A stretch of DNA of 21,517 nucleotides from a virus. A program made the translations under genes and the position numbers. The notes beneath the pieces were generated by a model. The model had not been told where the DNA came from. It searched no databases and worked only from the letters and a program-made list of their open reading frames with translations. The stretch is taken from IMG/VR virus record IMGVR_UViG_3300029911_000157, positions 1 through 21,517 of that record. The stretch is one strand, 5' to 3'. Positions 1 through 7,485 of the stretch are shown piece after piece (positions within the stretch are counted from its first letter, which is position 1; each line of letters opens with the position of its first letter).

Positions 1-1
1 C

Positions 2-1657
2 ACCGTGCTGACACTGACGAGCACGCTAGGCACCGCGCCCGACGCCACCAGCCAGTACATGATACAAGGCTACTCTGGGGGTACGGCTAGCTCTGGTGCT
101 ACCACCACGCTCACGGACAGCACGCAGGCTTGGACGGTAAATCAGTGGACCAACTACGCCGTCAAGATACTGGCTGGCACGGGAGCGGGTCAGGTACTCC
201 CTATCGCCTCCAACACGGCCACGGTGCTCACCGTAGTGCCTCGGTCTATCGTCTCGGGTTCAGCGGGAGGATTCAGCCCTTCACCTGACAACACCTCAAT
301 ATACACCATCATTGGTGACCCTGACCGCTGCTATTTCATCGAAGGTGCCAACTCCGAGACGCTCATCTACAACATAGACGATGATCTGACCTCGCTTGGG
401 CGCATGGGAGATTCTGGAACTTGCCGCATCGGCTCGGTGCAGTACGGAAACTGGAAACCGATTGCCATCAGCACGCTCACCAGTGTGACGACCACGGCCA
501 CCTGCACCACGGTAAACAACCACAACTTGCAGACGGGGTACAGCGTTACGATCGCGGGCGAGACCACCAACCCCACCAAGTACAACATCACGGCCACCAT
601 CACGGTTACTACCGCGACGGCTTTCACCTACACTATCGTGAGCGTGTCTGGAGCGGCTGGTACATTCGGTGCTAACGGCACCACGACTCTGGTAGACGGG
701 TCTAAAAATTGGACCTCCAACCAGTGGGCCGGATATATCCTGTACTACACGACCACGGCGGGTGCTGCACCCACGGGATTTGCATCACTCATCGCCTCCA
801 ACACGGCCACGGTGCTCACCTTCGCCACGGGCACGGCTCCCGTCAATGGTACCACGCGTTACATCATCGGTGGCACCAGCACGGCCCCCAGCACCATCAT
901 CGGCAACATCACGCCGGGTACTGCTGCCACGACCACGACCACCAACGGTCAATGCACGGGTACGCAGTCAACCACACTCATCACGGACACCAACAAAGCG
1001 TGGGTGGTGAATCTGTATGCGGGCCGCAAGGTGAAGATCACGAGCAACACCGGACAGGGGCAAGAGAGCACCATCGCGTCCAACACAGCCACAGCTCTCA
1101 CCATCGCTGCGGTGACCACGGCTCCAGTGACCGCTTTGTCAACGTACGCCATCTTGGAACCTGCCGTGTACAGCACCGGCACCTCCCTCAAGTGGGCCTA
1201 TGGTACAGGAGGTCCTAGCACTGGGTCTATAGGTGGTGGACCTCTCTACGCCAACAACTACGGTCAAATGTTAACTCCGGCCACCAACCTGTTGTGGGGG
1301 CGTTACTTGTACGCATCTCGTGGTGGTGCTTTGGTTGGCTTCAACAGGCTTGATCTTACCACTGATCACTGGGTGATGATTACCACGCAGCCAAATTCTG
1401 AAACACTTACATCAGGTTCGCAGTTTGCGTATGACTCAGGAAATCGCCTGTATTTTACGCCGCAAGTTACGGGCAGGATGTACTACCTGGACCTGGTTAC
1501 CAACACCATCCATGGTGGAGGCACGGTGCCCTACACAGCGGGTACGGCGATCCTGTCTCAGGTGATGCAAATCTTCACCACCGCAGACTCCCTGAAATAC
1601 CTTTGGCTCAACCGTCAGTCCAACATTGAGTGCTTCCGCTGCCTGCTCTTCTGGTAA
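2..1657 (+). CDS. Modular repeat-rich virion structural protein, 5' end missing
   Basis: The reading frame is already open at the first base, so the N-terminus is outside the window; the GTG at position 5 is probably internal. At least 550 residues are visible. The protein is Thr/Ser/Gly-rich and contains three copies of a beta-rich module (roughly residues 33-105, 226-290 and 321-385 counted from the GTG), each with a Trp-containing start such as DSTQAWTVNQW and a core IASNTATxLT. The first residues look like the tail of a fourth copy. A different Ig-like module lies around 155-215 (pattern SVTTTATCTT ... FTYTI). The C-terminal third (about 430-510) has strand-like repeats resembling a propeller-type surface. 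Such modules are typical of tail or neck structural proteins of large phages. It sits just before the sheath gene, so a tail-associated or neck role is likely. The exact role is unknown. Confidence 0.7.
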   Translation, partial: TVLTLTSTLGTAPDATSQYMIQGYSGGTASSGATTTLTDSTQAWTVNQWTNYAVKILAGTGAGQVLPIASNTATVLTVVPRSIVSGSAGGFSPSPDNTSIYTIIGDPDRCYFIEGANSETLIYNIDDDLTSLGRMGDSGTCRIGSVQYGNWKPIAISTLTSVTTTATCTTVNNHNLQTGYSVTIAGETTNPTKYNITATITVTTATAFTYTIVSVSGAAGTFGANGTTTLVDGSKNWTSNQWAGYILYYTTTAGAAPTGFASLIASNTATVLTFATGTAPVNGTTRYIIGGTSTAPSTIIGNITPGTAATTTTTNGQCTGTQSTTLITDTNKAWVVNLYAGRKVKITSNTGQGQESTIASNTATALTIAAVTTAPVTALSTYAILEPAVYSTGTSLKWAYGTGGPSTGSIGGGPLYANNYGQMLTPATNLLWGRYLYASRGGALVGFNRLDLTTDHWVMITTQPNSETLTSGSQFAYDSGNRLYFTPQVTGRMYYLDLVTNTIHGGGTVPYTAGTAILSQVMQIFTTADSLKYLWLNRQSNIECFRCLLFW

Positions 1658-1681
1658 ACGCAGTTGGTCGCAGAGGCCCAC

Positions 1682-1690
1682 TAGTTAGGG
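1682..1690 (+). promoter_or_regulatory. YAGTTA box ahead of the sheath gene (long-spacing form)
   Basis: TAGTTAGGG lies 16 bases (counted from the end of TAGTTA) before the sheath ATG. The flank GGCCCAC-TAGTTAGGG is almost the same as that of the box before position 8446. This is one of two copies with the longer spacing. A promoter-like role is inferred from the whole set of copies, not from this site alone. Confidence 0.45.
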
Positions 1691-1703
1691 AAGCAATCCT
1701 ACC

Positions 1704-3866
1704 ATGCCTACCTTTCCTGGAGTATATCCCACAGTATCAGATCAGTCGTTCACCAACACATCCGAGTCACTGTTTACACTGGGCTTGGTTGGTCCTGCGA
1801 CACGCGGTCTGTTTAATGTAGCCAGTCCGGTCTCTGATGTGGGAGGCTACGTCACCCAGTTTGGCTCTGCTATACCGGGAGCCTTTATTGCTCAGACAGT
1901 AGCGGCAGTGACGCCCTACTCGGATGGCGTTCAGATTGCTCGTGTGGGTAGGCAGTACACTGCGGCAGTGTCCGCAGCAGGAGCCCTGACAACGGGAGCC
2001 GTGAGCGGAAACATTGGAACCTACCAACTTCTGAGCAGCGCAGCCACCACGGTGTCACCTGGTCAGTACGTCCGTATCATTCAGGGAGGTCTGCCCAGCA
2101 CCGTGAACGCCATCGTGAGCACGGTGTCCGCTGGTACACTCGGTTCTGCGGGTACGATCAACCTCATCAATTCGGGTGCCGCTGCTGTTCCTCTGGCAGC
2201 CAATTACACCTCGGCTGAACTGGATACCAGTTCCACGGTCTCTGCTGCGAACTACGCTGAGGCCATTCTGGTCTCCCCCGTGTACGGCAACCAGCTTACG
2301 GCTGCGGGCACCGTGACGGGCACGAAGAGCGCCTACACCTTCACGGTGTCGGGCAACTCGGGTGCCCTCACCGTGGGTAACGTTATCAAGATCACCCAGA
2401 CGGGCTTCCAGACCACTCGTGAGGCGGTCATCAGCGCTATCGCTGGCAACTTGGTAACGCTCATCAGCTACACCAACACGCTCACAGGTCAGTTGGCGGT
2501 ACCACTACAGGACAACTACACGGCGGGTCAAATCTTCGTTCAGTCTGGAACGTACACGAACGCCATCACCCTGAACGCCGGAACACCGGGTTCATGGGCC
2601 AATTATGGCACCAGTGCCACGGGAAATGCCACGGGGCTCTCCTGCCAGGTGTCGCCAGGTACGAATCAGGACACCAAGAAGCTCAACGTCTACCTGAACG
2701 GCTCGCTGGTTGCCACCTACGACAACCTGACGATGATCCCCACCTCGGCAAACTACTGGGGAACCGTTCTCGCGATCCCGACTGCTCTCAGCAACAACAC
2801 CCTCGTTCAGATTCCCACATGGCAGGGCGTGCAGGACATCCTTGGAACGGAGCCTCCTGCAAACACAGTGCAGCCTTGGGGCTTGGCCTACAATTCCGTA
2901 AACGTGGGTCAATTCAGCCTGGGTGCAGATGGCTCCACAGGACTTCTTCCCTCCGACTACGTCGGCGGGTACAACCCCGATGGCACAGGCACGGGCATCA
3001 AGGTGTTTGATGACCCCTCCAACTTCCAGTTGGCAGTCATCGCCGCACCGGGTCAAACCGACCCGTCCGTGGCGCAGGAACTCCTGCGCGTGGCTGGTGA
3101 TCTGAATGCCTTCTCTCCCCTTGACGTTCCCGACCTCCTGCCCCCGCAGCAGGCTCTGGACTGGACCAATGGTGTGGGAAGCTACTCTGGTCAGCCCATC
3201 ATCAACAACTTCCGCGGTGCCTTCTTCTTCAACTGGATTTACGCCCAGAACCCCTTTACGGGTGCCATGGAGTACCAGCCTCCCACGGTCGGTTATCTGA
3301 CGGCAGCAGCCGCCACCTTCGCCCAGTACGCTCCGTGGTTCGCTGCGGCAGGTGAGGTGCGTGGTCAGCTCCAGTACGCCTCAGGTGTACGTTACGCCCG
3401 TATCAGCCCCTCGGTGAAGCAGACCTTCTTCGCAGGCACGAACGAGATGAACCCCATCCTGCTCATGAACCAGTCCGTACTGGTTTGGGGCAATAGGACG
3501 ACCCAGAGGCTCACCAGCCAGCTTCAGAACATCCAGGCGGTTCATCTGGTCAACTACATCGTGCAGAACATGTCGGCCATCGCGATCACCCATGTGTTTG
3601 ATCCGAATGACCTGACGTTGTACTCACAGCTCAATCTGGAGTTCACCAACCTCCTGAACGCCATTCAGGGCAAGCGGGGTCTGAACGCCTTCTTCCTGAA
3701 GGTGGACACCACCAACAACACACCTACCACGCAGAATGCCCGGCAGGTAATTGTGAACTTAAGCATCATCCCGACCACGGTTGCCGAGCAGATTCTTCTC
3801 AACATCACGGTGAACCAGGCTGGAGCGATCCTCAACGCAGTCAACGGCGTGTCTGCCAACGGCTGA
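1704..3866 (+). CDS. Contractile tail sheath protein
   Basis: This protein polymerises around the tail tube and contracts during DNA delivery. The N-terminus (MPTFPGVYPTVSDQS ... GLVGPATRG) is the usual sheath opening. The last 150 or so residues, from about NPILLMNQSVLVWG through FTNLLNAIQGKRGLNAFFLKV, match the conserved C-terminal domain of gp18-like sheaths that makes inter-subunit contacts. The length of 720 aa is at the long end for sheaths. The extra length lies mainly in an insertion region made of two related segments (about residues 107-173 and 211-277), both ending in a VPL..NYT motif, which suggests an internal duplication exposed on the tail surface. The gene directly precedes the tube gene, the standard order for contractile tails. 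The start is the ATG 16 bases after a TAGTTA box. Confidence 0.93.
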   Translation: MPTFPGVYPTVSDQSFTNTSESLFTLGLVGPATRGLFNVASPVSDVGGYVTQFGSAIPGAFIAQTVAAVTPYSDGVQIARVGRQYTAAVSAAGALTTGAVSGNIGTYQLLSSAATTVSPGQYVRIIQGGLPSTVNAIVSTVSAGTLGSAGTINLINSGAAAVPLAANYTSAELDTSSTVSAANYAEAILVSPVYGNQLTAAGTVTGTKSAYTFTVSGNSGALTVGNVIKITQTGFQTTREAVISAIAGNLVTLISYTNTLTGQLAVPLQDNYTAGQIFVQSGTYTNAITLNAGTPGSWANYGTSATGNATGLSCQVSPGTNQDTKKLNVYLNGSLVATYDNLTMIPTSANYWGTVLAIPTALSNNTLVQIPTWQGVQDILGTEPPANTVQPWGLAYNSVNVGQFSLGADGSTGLLPSDYVGGYNPDGTGTGIKVFDDPSNFQLAVIAAPGQTDPSVAQELLRVAGDLNAFSPLDVPDLLPPQQALDWTNGVGSYSGQPIINNFRGAFFFNWIYAQNPFTGAMEYQPPTVGYLTAAAATFAQYAPWFAAAGEVRGQLQYASGVRYARISPSVKQTFFAGTNEMNPILLMNQSVLVWGNRTTQRLTSQLQNIQAVHLVNYIVQNMSAIAITHVFDPNDLTLYSQLNLEFTNLLNAIQGKRGLNAFFLKVDTTNNTPTTQNARQVIVNLSIIPTTVAEQILLNITVNQAGAILNAVNGVSANG

Positions 3867-3869
3867 TGA

Positions 3870-3878
3870 CAGTTAGGT
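3870..3878 (+). promoter_or_regulatory. YAGTTA box ahead of the tube gene (long-spacing form)
   Basis: CAGTTAGGT follows the sheath stop codon, with 16 bases between CAGTTA and the ATG of the tube gene. This is the same spacing as at the sheath gene and differs from the 4-5 base spacing at other genes. It may give the tube its own transcript, which is produced in large amounts in tailed phages. The role is inferred. Confidence 0.4.
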
Positions 3879-3891
3879 AAACCACACTACG

Positions 3892-4536
3892 ATGCCCGTC
3901 ATTCAATATCAGAACTCTTGGGGAGCCCAGAACTCGCAGCTTGATCCGCTGCGCCCCGACCTATTCCGCATCCAGCTACAGATTCCTCCCCAGGTTCTCG
4001 GGGGAGGAGCGGGTTTGTGGGACAGTGAGGTGTCCTTCGGTATCAAATCCTTCCCCTTCCCAGATCGCGAGCGTGAGATGATTCCCGTGAAGTGGCTCCA
4101 GCAGACGAACTACGTCCTCGGTGCGGATGTGGGTCTTGCACCGACAGCTCTCAATGTTCGCTGGGCCTTCAACAGGCGCACGGTGGAAATTCTGGAGCGC
4201 TGGCACCAGCTTACGTCCAACTCACAGAATGGTGGCGTGGCTATTACGTCCCAGGTGAAGACCAACGGGTTCCTGTACTTCCTCCTTCCCAACATGTCTG
4301 CGGTGGCAGACCCCACGGACACGACCAACGACGCTTTCACCGATGGTCCCCGCTACTACCTTGAGGGTGTTCTCATCAAGGGTCTGAAGCCCGCCCAGAA
4401 TCTGGATATGACAGTGGGTAACGAAATCGTGACGGTGGATATGAACATCCAACTTGATCGGTACTACCCGCTCGATCCGAGTGACCTCACTGTGCTGCCT
4501 GGTGCGGTGGGTGGCAGCTTCGGGGCCTCTACTTAA
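3892..4536 (+). CDS. Tail tube protein (gp19-like)
   Basis: The likely product is the inner tube of the contractile tail, a protein that stacks as hexameric rings under the sheath. The order of features fits gp19-like tubes: an N-terminal segment with RPDLFRIQLQIP, a hydrophobic-turn region with FPDREREMIPVKWLQQTNYV (place of the PIKYLGQ-type motif in T4-like tubes), a central stretch ALNVRWAFNRRTVEILERW typical of the conserved helix, and a C-terminal strand pair. At 214 aa it is in the expected size range, and the place directly after the sheath is canonical. A related gene lies convergently downstream on the minus strand, three bases away. Identity rests on context and motif order; sequence identity to T4 gp19 is low. 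Confidence 0.8.
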   Translation: MPVIQYQNSWGAQNSQLDPLRPDLFRIQLQIPPQVLGGGAGLWDSEVSFGIKSFPFPDREREMIPVKWLQQTNYVLGADVGLAPTALNVRWAFNRRTVEILERWHQLTSNSQNGGVAITSQVKTNGFLYFLLPNMSAVADPTDTTNDAFTDGPRYYLEGVLIKGLKPAQNLDMTVGNEIVTVDMNIQLDRYYPLDPSDLTVLPGAVGGSFGAST

Positions 4537-4539
4537 CCT

Positions 4540-5325
4540 TCACGCCCCAGGGTTATAACTCACCCACTGTACAGAAGGTGAGTTAATGGTATCTGGTAGT
4601 ACGTCGTCGCACTGGAAGGACGCCTTGAGTTCCATGATGGACTTTCCGTTGTCGTAGGAGAGGGTCTCCAAACCGAACTCTGCGGGCCACGCATTCTTCA
4701 CCACATACCCAGGACCCTCCACCAGGGACGTTCCTGTATCTGTGGGATCGGGGTCAGGGGATACTAGGGTAACGGTGAAATCTTGCCTGTAGGGGCTATT
4801 CAAACCAGACCCAGACCCACCAGCGGCACCTCCCGCAGTGAGCCCAAAGGAAAGGTCAGACGTGTTCGGGAAGTCTAGCCCCGTGCCTGCCCTAGCAAGA
4901 GCTCTCCACACCGTCAGCAGAGCCCAGATGGAACTCCCACTGTAGTTCTGAGCTAGTTCGTGGATGAAGGTAACCTCCACCCGACCGATATTGGGGGCAT
5001 ATCCGGGGCTCTCGAAAGCGCCATTCTCGCGCCGTACGAGAGGACCCACACCAACCACCCGCTTGGGGAGTTGCACTGTGCGGGCAAGATATGTGGCAAA
5101 AACAGCACTGTGCAGTGCCGCCGAAATCTGGTCGTACATCTGCTGGTTGTTCACGCCTGAAGTTTCAGCAGCATAGGCAGCACTGAGATAACCGGGCATG
5201 TTCTTAGCCACGGTTCGCATATCTAGCTGCCACAAATCAGGTCTGGCTGGCTGGTATCCCTGCCCAACAGCCCCGAGGTCAGAGCTGCCCCAAGGATTGG
5301 TGAATTGACTTGTTACGATGCCCAC
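4540..5325 (-). CDS. Second tail-tube-like protein, paralog of the preceding tube
   Basis: This 261-residue protein resembles the tube protein at both ends. Near the N-terminus it has NPWG ... PARPDLWQLDM against NSWG ... PLRPDLFRIQL in the tube. Near the C-terminus it has LSYDNGKSIMELKASFQCDD against LDMTVGNEIVTVDMNIQLDR. It has an extra glycine-rich loop (AGGAAGGSGSG) in the middle. It is read against the rest of the tail module and its stop codon lies three bases from the stop of the tube gene. The start is GTG, four bases after a CAGTTA box and 13 bases after the preceding minus-strand stop. Likely roles are a tube initiator, tail terminator or completion protein made in small amounts, or a variant tube. 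The paralogy is read from the sequence; the role is inference. Confidence 0.6.
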   Translation of the reverse strand: MGIVTSQFTNPWGSSDLGAVGQGYQPARPDLWQLDMRTVAKNMPGYLSAAYAAETSGVNNQQMYDQISAALHSAVFATYLARTVQLPKRVVGVGPLVRRENGAFESPGYAPNIGRVEVTFIHELAQNYSGSSIWALLTVWRALARAGTGLDFPNTSDLSFGLTAGGAAGGSGSGLNSPYRQDFTVTLVSPDPDPTDTGTSLVEGPGYVVKNAWPAEFGLETLSYDNGKSIMELKASFQCDDVLPDTINSPSVQWVSYNPGA

Positions 5326-5335
5326 ACCCTAACTG
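5326..5335 (-). promoter_or_regulatory. YAGTTA box directly before the minus-strand tube-like gene
   Basis: Reading the minus strand, CAGTTAGGGT is immediately followed by the GTG start, giving four bases between CAGTTA and the start codon. No purine-rich ribosome site lies between them. If this is a -10 element, the transcript would begin at or next to the GTG. Confidence 0.5.
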
Positions 5336-5338
5336 GCG

Positions 5339-5689
5339 TCAGGGCTCAAACCCGGGCTCACCACTTCGGGGATCAGTCCACCCCGGTCCGTCTAAGGGGC
5401 GGGGTCGCTTGATTGTATCCCGCTCCTGTGCTTTAAGCTGGGCTACTTTCGCAGGGGCAGGACCGCCTCTCCTGCCACCCGTACCGTTTACATACGCCAT
5501 CCAGCGGTCCCACTTGAACAGGGGATTCTGGGTCTCACAGAAGTGTGCCAGCAGCTTAATCTGCCTGTCGGTAAACTGGTCTTCCTCAGTCTCGTTGTGA
5601 CCTCGTATGAAGTCGGCAAGAGCAACAAAGTCTTTCGTGCTCATGCTTTCATCAAGGAGGCTGTCGATTCTATTCCGAGTGAGGCTCAT
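5339..5689 (-). CDS. Phage hypothetical protein, helical
   Basis: The 116-residue product is charged and predicted largely helical over the first 75 residues (DFVALADFIRGH ... DRQIKLLAHFCET), followed by NPLFKWDRWMAYVNG and a Gly-rich GGRRGGP segment, then a disordered Pro-rich tail. The combination of an NP-F-W-YV-G segment and a following Gly/Pro patch occurs in small phage hypothetical proteins as far as I recall, but no function is known to me. It is the first gene of a two-gene minus-strand unit with the tube-like gene and is divergent from the baseplate spike. Its ATG follows TAGTTATTACC directly. A tail-assembly or regulatory role would fit the location but is not shown. Confidence 0.65.
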   Translation of the reverse strand: MSLTRNRIDSLLDESMSTKDFVALADFIRGHNETEEDQFTDRQIKLLAHFCETQNPLFKWDRWMAYVNGTGGRRGGPAPAKVAQLKAQERDTIKRPRPLDGPGWTDPRSGEPGFEP

Positions 5690-5719
5690 GGTAATAACTA
5701 CACGATACCAGTTAAAGAG
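5690..5719. promoter_or_regulatory. Divergent start region with a YAGTTA box in each direction
   Basis: The 30 bases between two divergent start codons contain both TAGTTATTACC (minus strand, directly before the ATG at 5689) and CAGTTAAAGAG (plus strand, directly before the ATG at 5720). In each case five bases separate the hexamer from the start codon. Both genes need a promoter somewhere here or inside the opposite gene, so paired boxes are strong support that the hexamer is a promoter element. Confidence 0.6.
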
Positions 5720-6628
5720 ATGAGAGACCTAAATGGCATTTATTCAGGGAGTGTGGAGGACGCAGGAGACCCTCTACGGATGGGCAGGCTGCGGTGTCGT
5801 GTGCCCGCCGTGTATGGTACCGTGACGGGGGGAGAGGCTGATGGCTCCTCGATCACCACGGAGGACCTCCCCTGGGCTCTCCCCATGGGACTACCTGCCG
5901 GGGCTACCAATGACAGTGGTATGATAGGGTGGCTTCCTGCTGTGGGAGACCACGTTTTTGTCCAATTTCTGGACAGTGAGCCTGATAAGCCTGTGTGGTG
6001 CTGGGGTGGTCAGGATACCAGCCAAGTAGCCGGTATTGGGGGGTGGACTAGGTCCCCCGGAGGGTACACGTCAGAAACTTCGGGTAAAGACCCCTCCAAT
6101 CAGCAGGGCTCCCCTCCCAAGCCTCCTGTAAGCGCTTTCCTATCCAGGTATGGGCATCTGATAGACCTTCAACCCGACTCACTCACTTTCCGCACAGCTA
6201 ATGGCTATCTCCTGAGATTCACGGACTCCACACAGCAACTTGATGTGTACTCTCCCAACATGGTGGCATTGGTGGGTCAGATGAAATTCACAGGCACAGA
6301 CTTCCAATTTTACCCCTCCAACAGCTTTAACGTAAGCACGGCTGATACGAATATCAGTGCCAATACGAACACGATTACGGCCGCCATCAACAACACGCTG
6401 TCGGCGGATGTGGTAAATCAACTGGATTCCCCCATTGTACAGCTAGGTCCTGTAGGCACAGCCTTCGATCCTGTGGTGCGTCTCTCTGACGTGGTGTCCT
6501 TGGCGCTTAAAATAATGGCCTTTTACGACACGCATACGCACCTGGGTAACCTGGGGTATCCGACATCACCCCCAATTATTCCGATGATACTCACCCCTAC
6601 CGCGAGTAACACCACGTTCACAGCATGA
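5720..6628 (+). CDS. Baseplate hub/spike protein with gp5-type OB-fold
   Basis: This is probably the central baseplate spike or hub that caps the tail tube and pierces the cell envelope. The first 110 residues carry the OB-fold pattern of gp5/VgrG proteins: MGRLRCRVPAVYG, then LPWALPMGLPAG, then GWLPAVGDHVFVQFLDSEPD and PVWCWGG. The middle and C-terminal part (about 140-270) is strand-rich and probably forms the trimeric spike. The final part has the PVVRLSDVV ... HTHLG ... PPI pattern common at the ends of phage spike proteins. The ATG at 5720 was chosen over a longer in-frame start at 5543 because the extra residues overlap the divergent gene, look uncoded, and because a CAGTTA box sits exactly before 5720. 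Length is 302 aa. No lysozyme domain is present. Confidence 0.8.
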   Translation: MRDLNGIYSGSVEDAGDPLRMGRLRCRVPAVYGTVTGGEADGSSITTEDLPWALPMGLPAGATNDSGMIGWLPAVGDHVFVQFLDSEPDKPVWCWGGQDTSQVAGIGGWTRSPGGYTSETSGKDPSNQQGSPPKPPVSAFLSRYGHLIDLQPDSLTFRTANGYLLRFTDSTQQLDVYSPNMVALVGQMKFTGTDFQFYPSNSFNVSTADTNISANTNTITAAINNTLSADVVNQLDSPIVQLGPVGTAFDPVVRLSDVVSLALKIMAFYDTHTHLGNLGYPTSPPIIPMILTPTASNTTFTA

Positions 6629-7275
6629 GCATTGGCATTCTAGGTCCCCTTGGAGGCTCCTCGGTTCCAGTAGCCGTTCCCACCTCATCCATAGGAATCG
6701 TAACTCCTGTAGGTCAGATTACTGTTGATCCCTGTGCTCCCACACTGAGCGTTGCTACCCTGGTATCTGCGGATATTGCCAGCTTGGAGGCTAGCCTTTC
6801 CAGCACCTTAACCGATGCTGAACTTACTATTCTGAACGCCCTCAACATTCCGGGTTTGCAGGCTCTTCTGAACAGCGTGCAAGCTATCAGTGCGAGTCTC
6901 AGCCTGGGAGGTCTAGCCTGTTCCCCGGGAGCTTCCGTATTCGCTGCTCTGCTCAAGAAAATTATTGGGGAACTCATTCAGAGCGCCATCAATTCTGTTG
7001 AAAAGGCAGTAATAGATGAAGTGAACAAACTGGCTCAAGAGGCTGTTCAACAGTTGGATAACGCAATAAAAAAGGTTGCTGATCAGATTGCTGCTGGTAT
7101 CCAGAAGGACTTGAGCCCCATAATTCAGGCGGTAGCTGCCATCAACGGATTACTGGGCAAAATAGAGGCCACTAAAGCACTAGTGGCTAGCGTGTTAAAC
7201 ACTTCTAAGACCTGTCCCGCAGCGGCTGCGCTCACAGCCGAAGCCTACTTCAAGATGGGGGCAAAGAAACTTTAG
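6625..7275 (+). CDS. Ala-rich helical phage protein, likely tail associated
   Basis: The ATG overlaps the stop of the spike gene (ATGA), so translation is probably coupled. The 216-residue protein has a Gly/Pro/Val-rich start (about 1-40), then long amphipathic helices. The segment around residues 115-165 (INSVEKAVIDEVNKLAQEAV onwards) has coiled-coil character. Only two or three cysteines are present and no signal peptide or membrane segment is visible. It would fit a baseplate-associated or tail-assembly component because of its tight coupling to the spike gene. I do not recognise the family. Confidence 0.7.
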   Translation: MSIGILGPLGGSSVPVAVPTSSIGIVTPVGQITVDPCAPTLSVATLVSADIASLEASLSSTLTDAELTILNALNIPGLQALLNSVQAISASLSLGGLACSPGASVFAALLKKIIGELIQSAINSVEKAVIDEVNKLAQEAVQQLDNAIKKVADQIAAGIQKDLSPIIQAVAAINGLLGKIEATKALVASVLNTSKTCPAAAALTAEAYFKMGAKKL

Positions 7276-7277
7276 TG

Positions 7278-7305
7278 TTTACATTCCTGCCAAGGGGTGT
7301 AAGAT
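7278..7305 (+). promoter_or_regulatory. TTTACA-N16-TAAGAT promoter before the small membrane protein
   Basis: TTTACA (7278-7283) is separated by 16 bases from TAAGAT (7300-7305), and the ATG follows six bases later. The TTTACA lies directly after the stop codon of the upstream gene. The same upstream octamer TGTTTACA recurs at four other + strand starts. A transcript from here would have almost no leader. Confidence 0.5.
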
Positions 7306-7311
7306 GCTGGT

Positions 7312-7482
7312 ATGTTAGCCGCACTGGGAGCCCTCTTTGGCATCTTCATCCTGTTCCTCGGGCTGTGCTTGACTGTGCTCTGGGTTGGTATCGCCTTCTG
7401 CTACTCCGCGCCTCTGGGGTGGTTCCTCATTGCCCTATTTCTGATGCCCACTGTGTTGAAGATAGTAAGGCATTCTAGTTAG
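7312..7482 (+). CDS. Small two-segment membrane protein
   Basis: This 56-residue reading frame starts at the ATG after the TTTACA/TAAGAT pair. It is almost entirely hydrophobic: a first membrane segment at about residues 5-24 (FGIFILFLGLCLTVLW core), a short turn with SAPLG, a second segment at about 34-48 (WFLIALFLMPTVL), then a basic tail VKI/VRHSS. Two short membrane helices with a basic C-terminus fit a small holin-like or membrane-modifying phage protein, but no lysis gene is adjacent and the family is not recognised. Its last codons contain the TAGTTA box of the next gene. The longer overlapping frame from 7275 is out of phase and lacks coherent composition. Confidence 0.55.
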   Translation: MLAALGALFGIFILFLGLCLTVLWVGIAFCYSAPLGWFLIALFLMPTVLKIVRHSS

Positions 7483-7485
7483 GGT
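7476..7485 (+). promoter_or_regulatory. YAGTTA box directly before the tail-fibre-like gene
   Basis: TAGTTAGGGT is immediately followed by the GTG start at 7486; the box overlaps the stop codon of the small membrane protein. The ten bases are identical to the minus-strand box at 5326-5335 except for the first base. Confidence 0.5.

Noticed and set aside
2592-3056. A 154-codon minus-strand frame inside the sheath gene
   Set aside because: It is antisense to a well supported sheath gene and shows no domain or start signal.
5543-5719. Longer in-frame start for the baseplate spike
   Set aside because: The extra 59 residues overlap the divergent gene and read like noise, and the box and divergent gap point to the ATG at 5720.
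7275-7478. A 67-codon frame over the small membrane protein gene
   Set aside because: It lacks coherent composition; the 7312 frame gives two clean membrane segments and fits the promoter.
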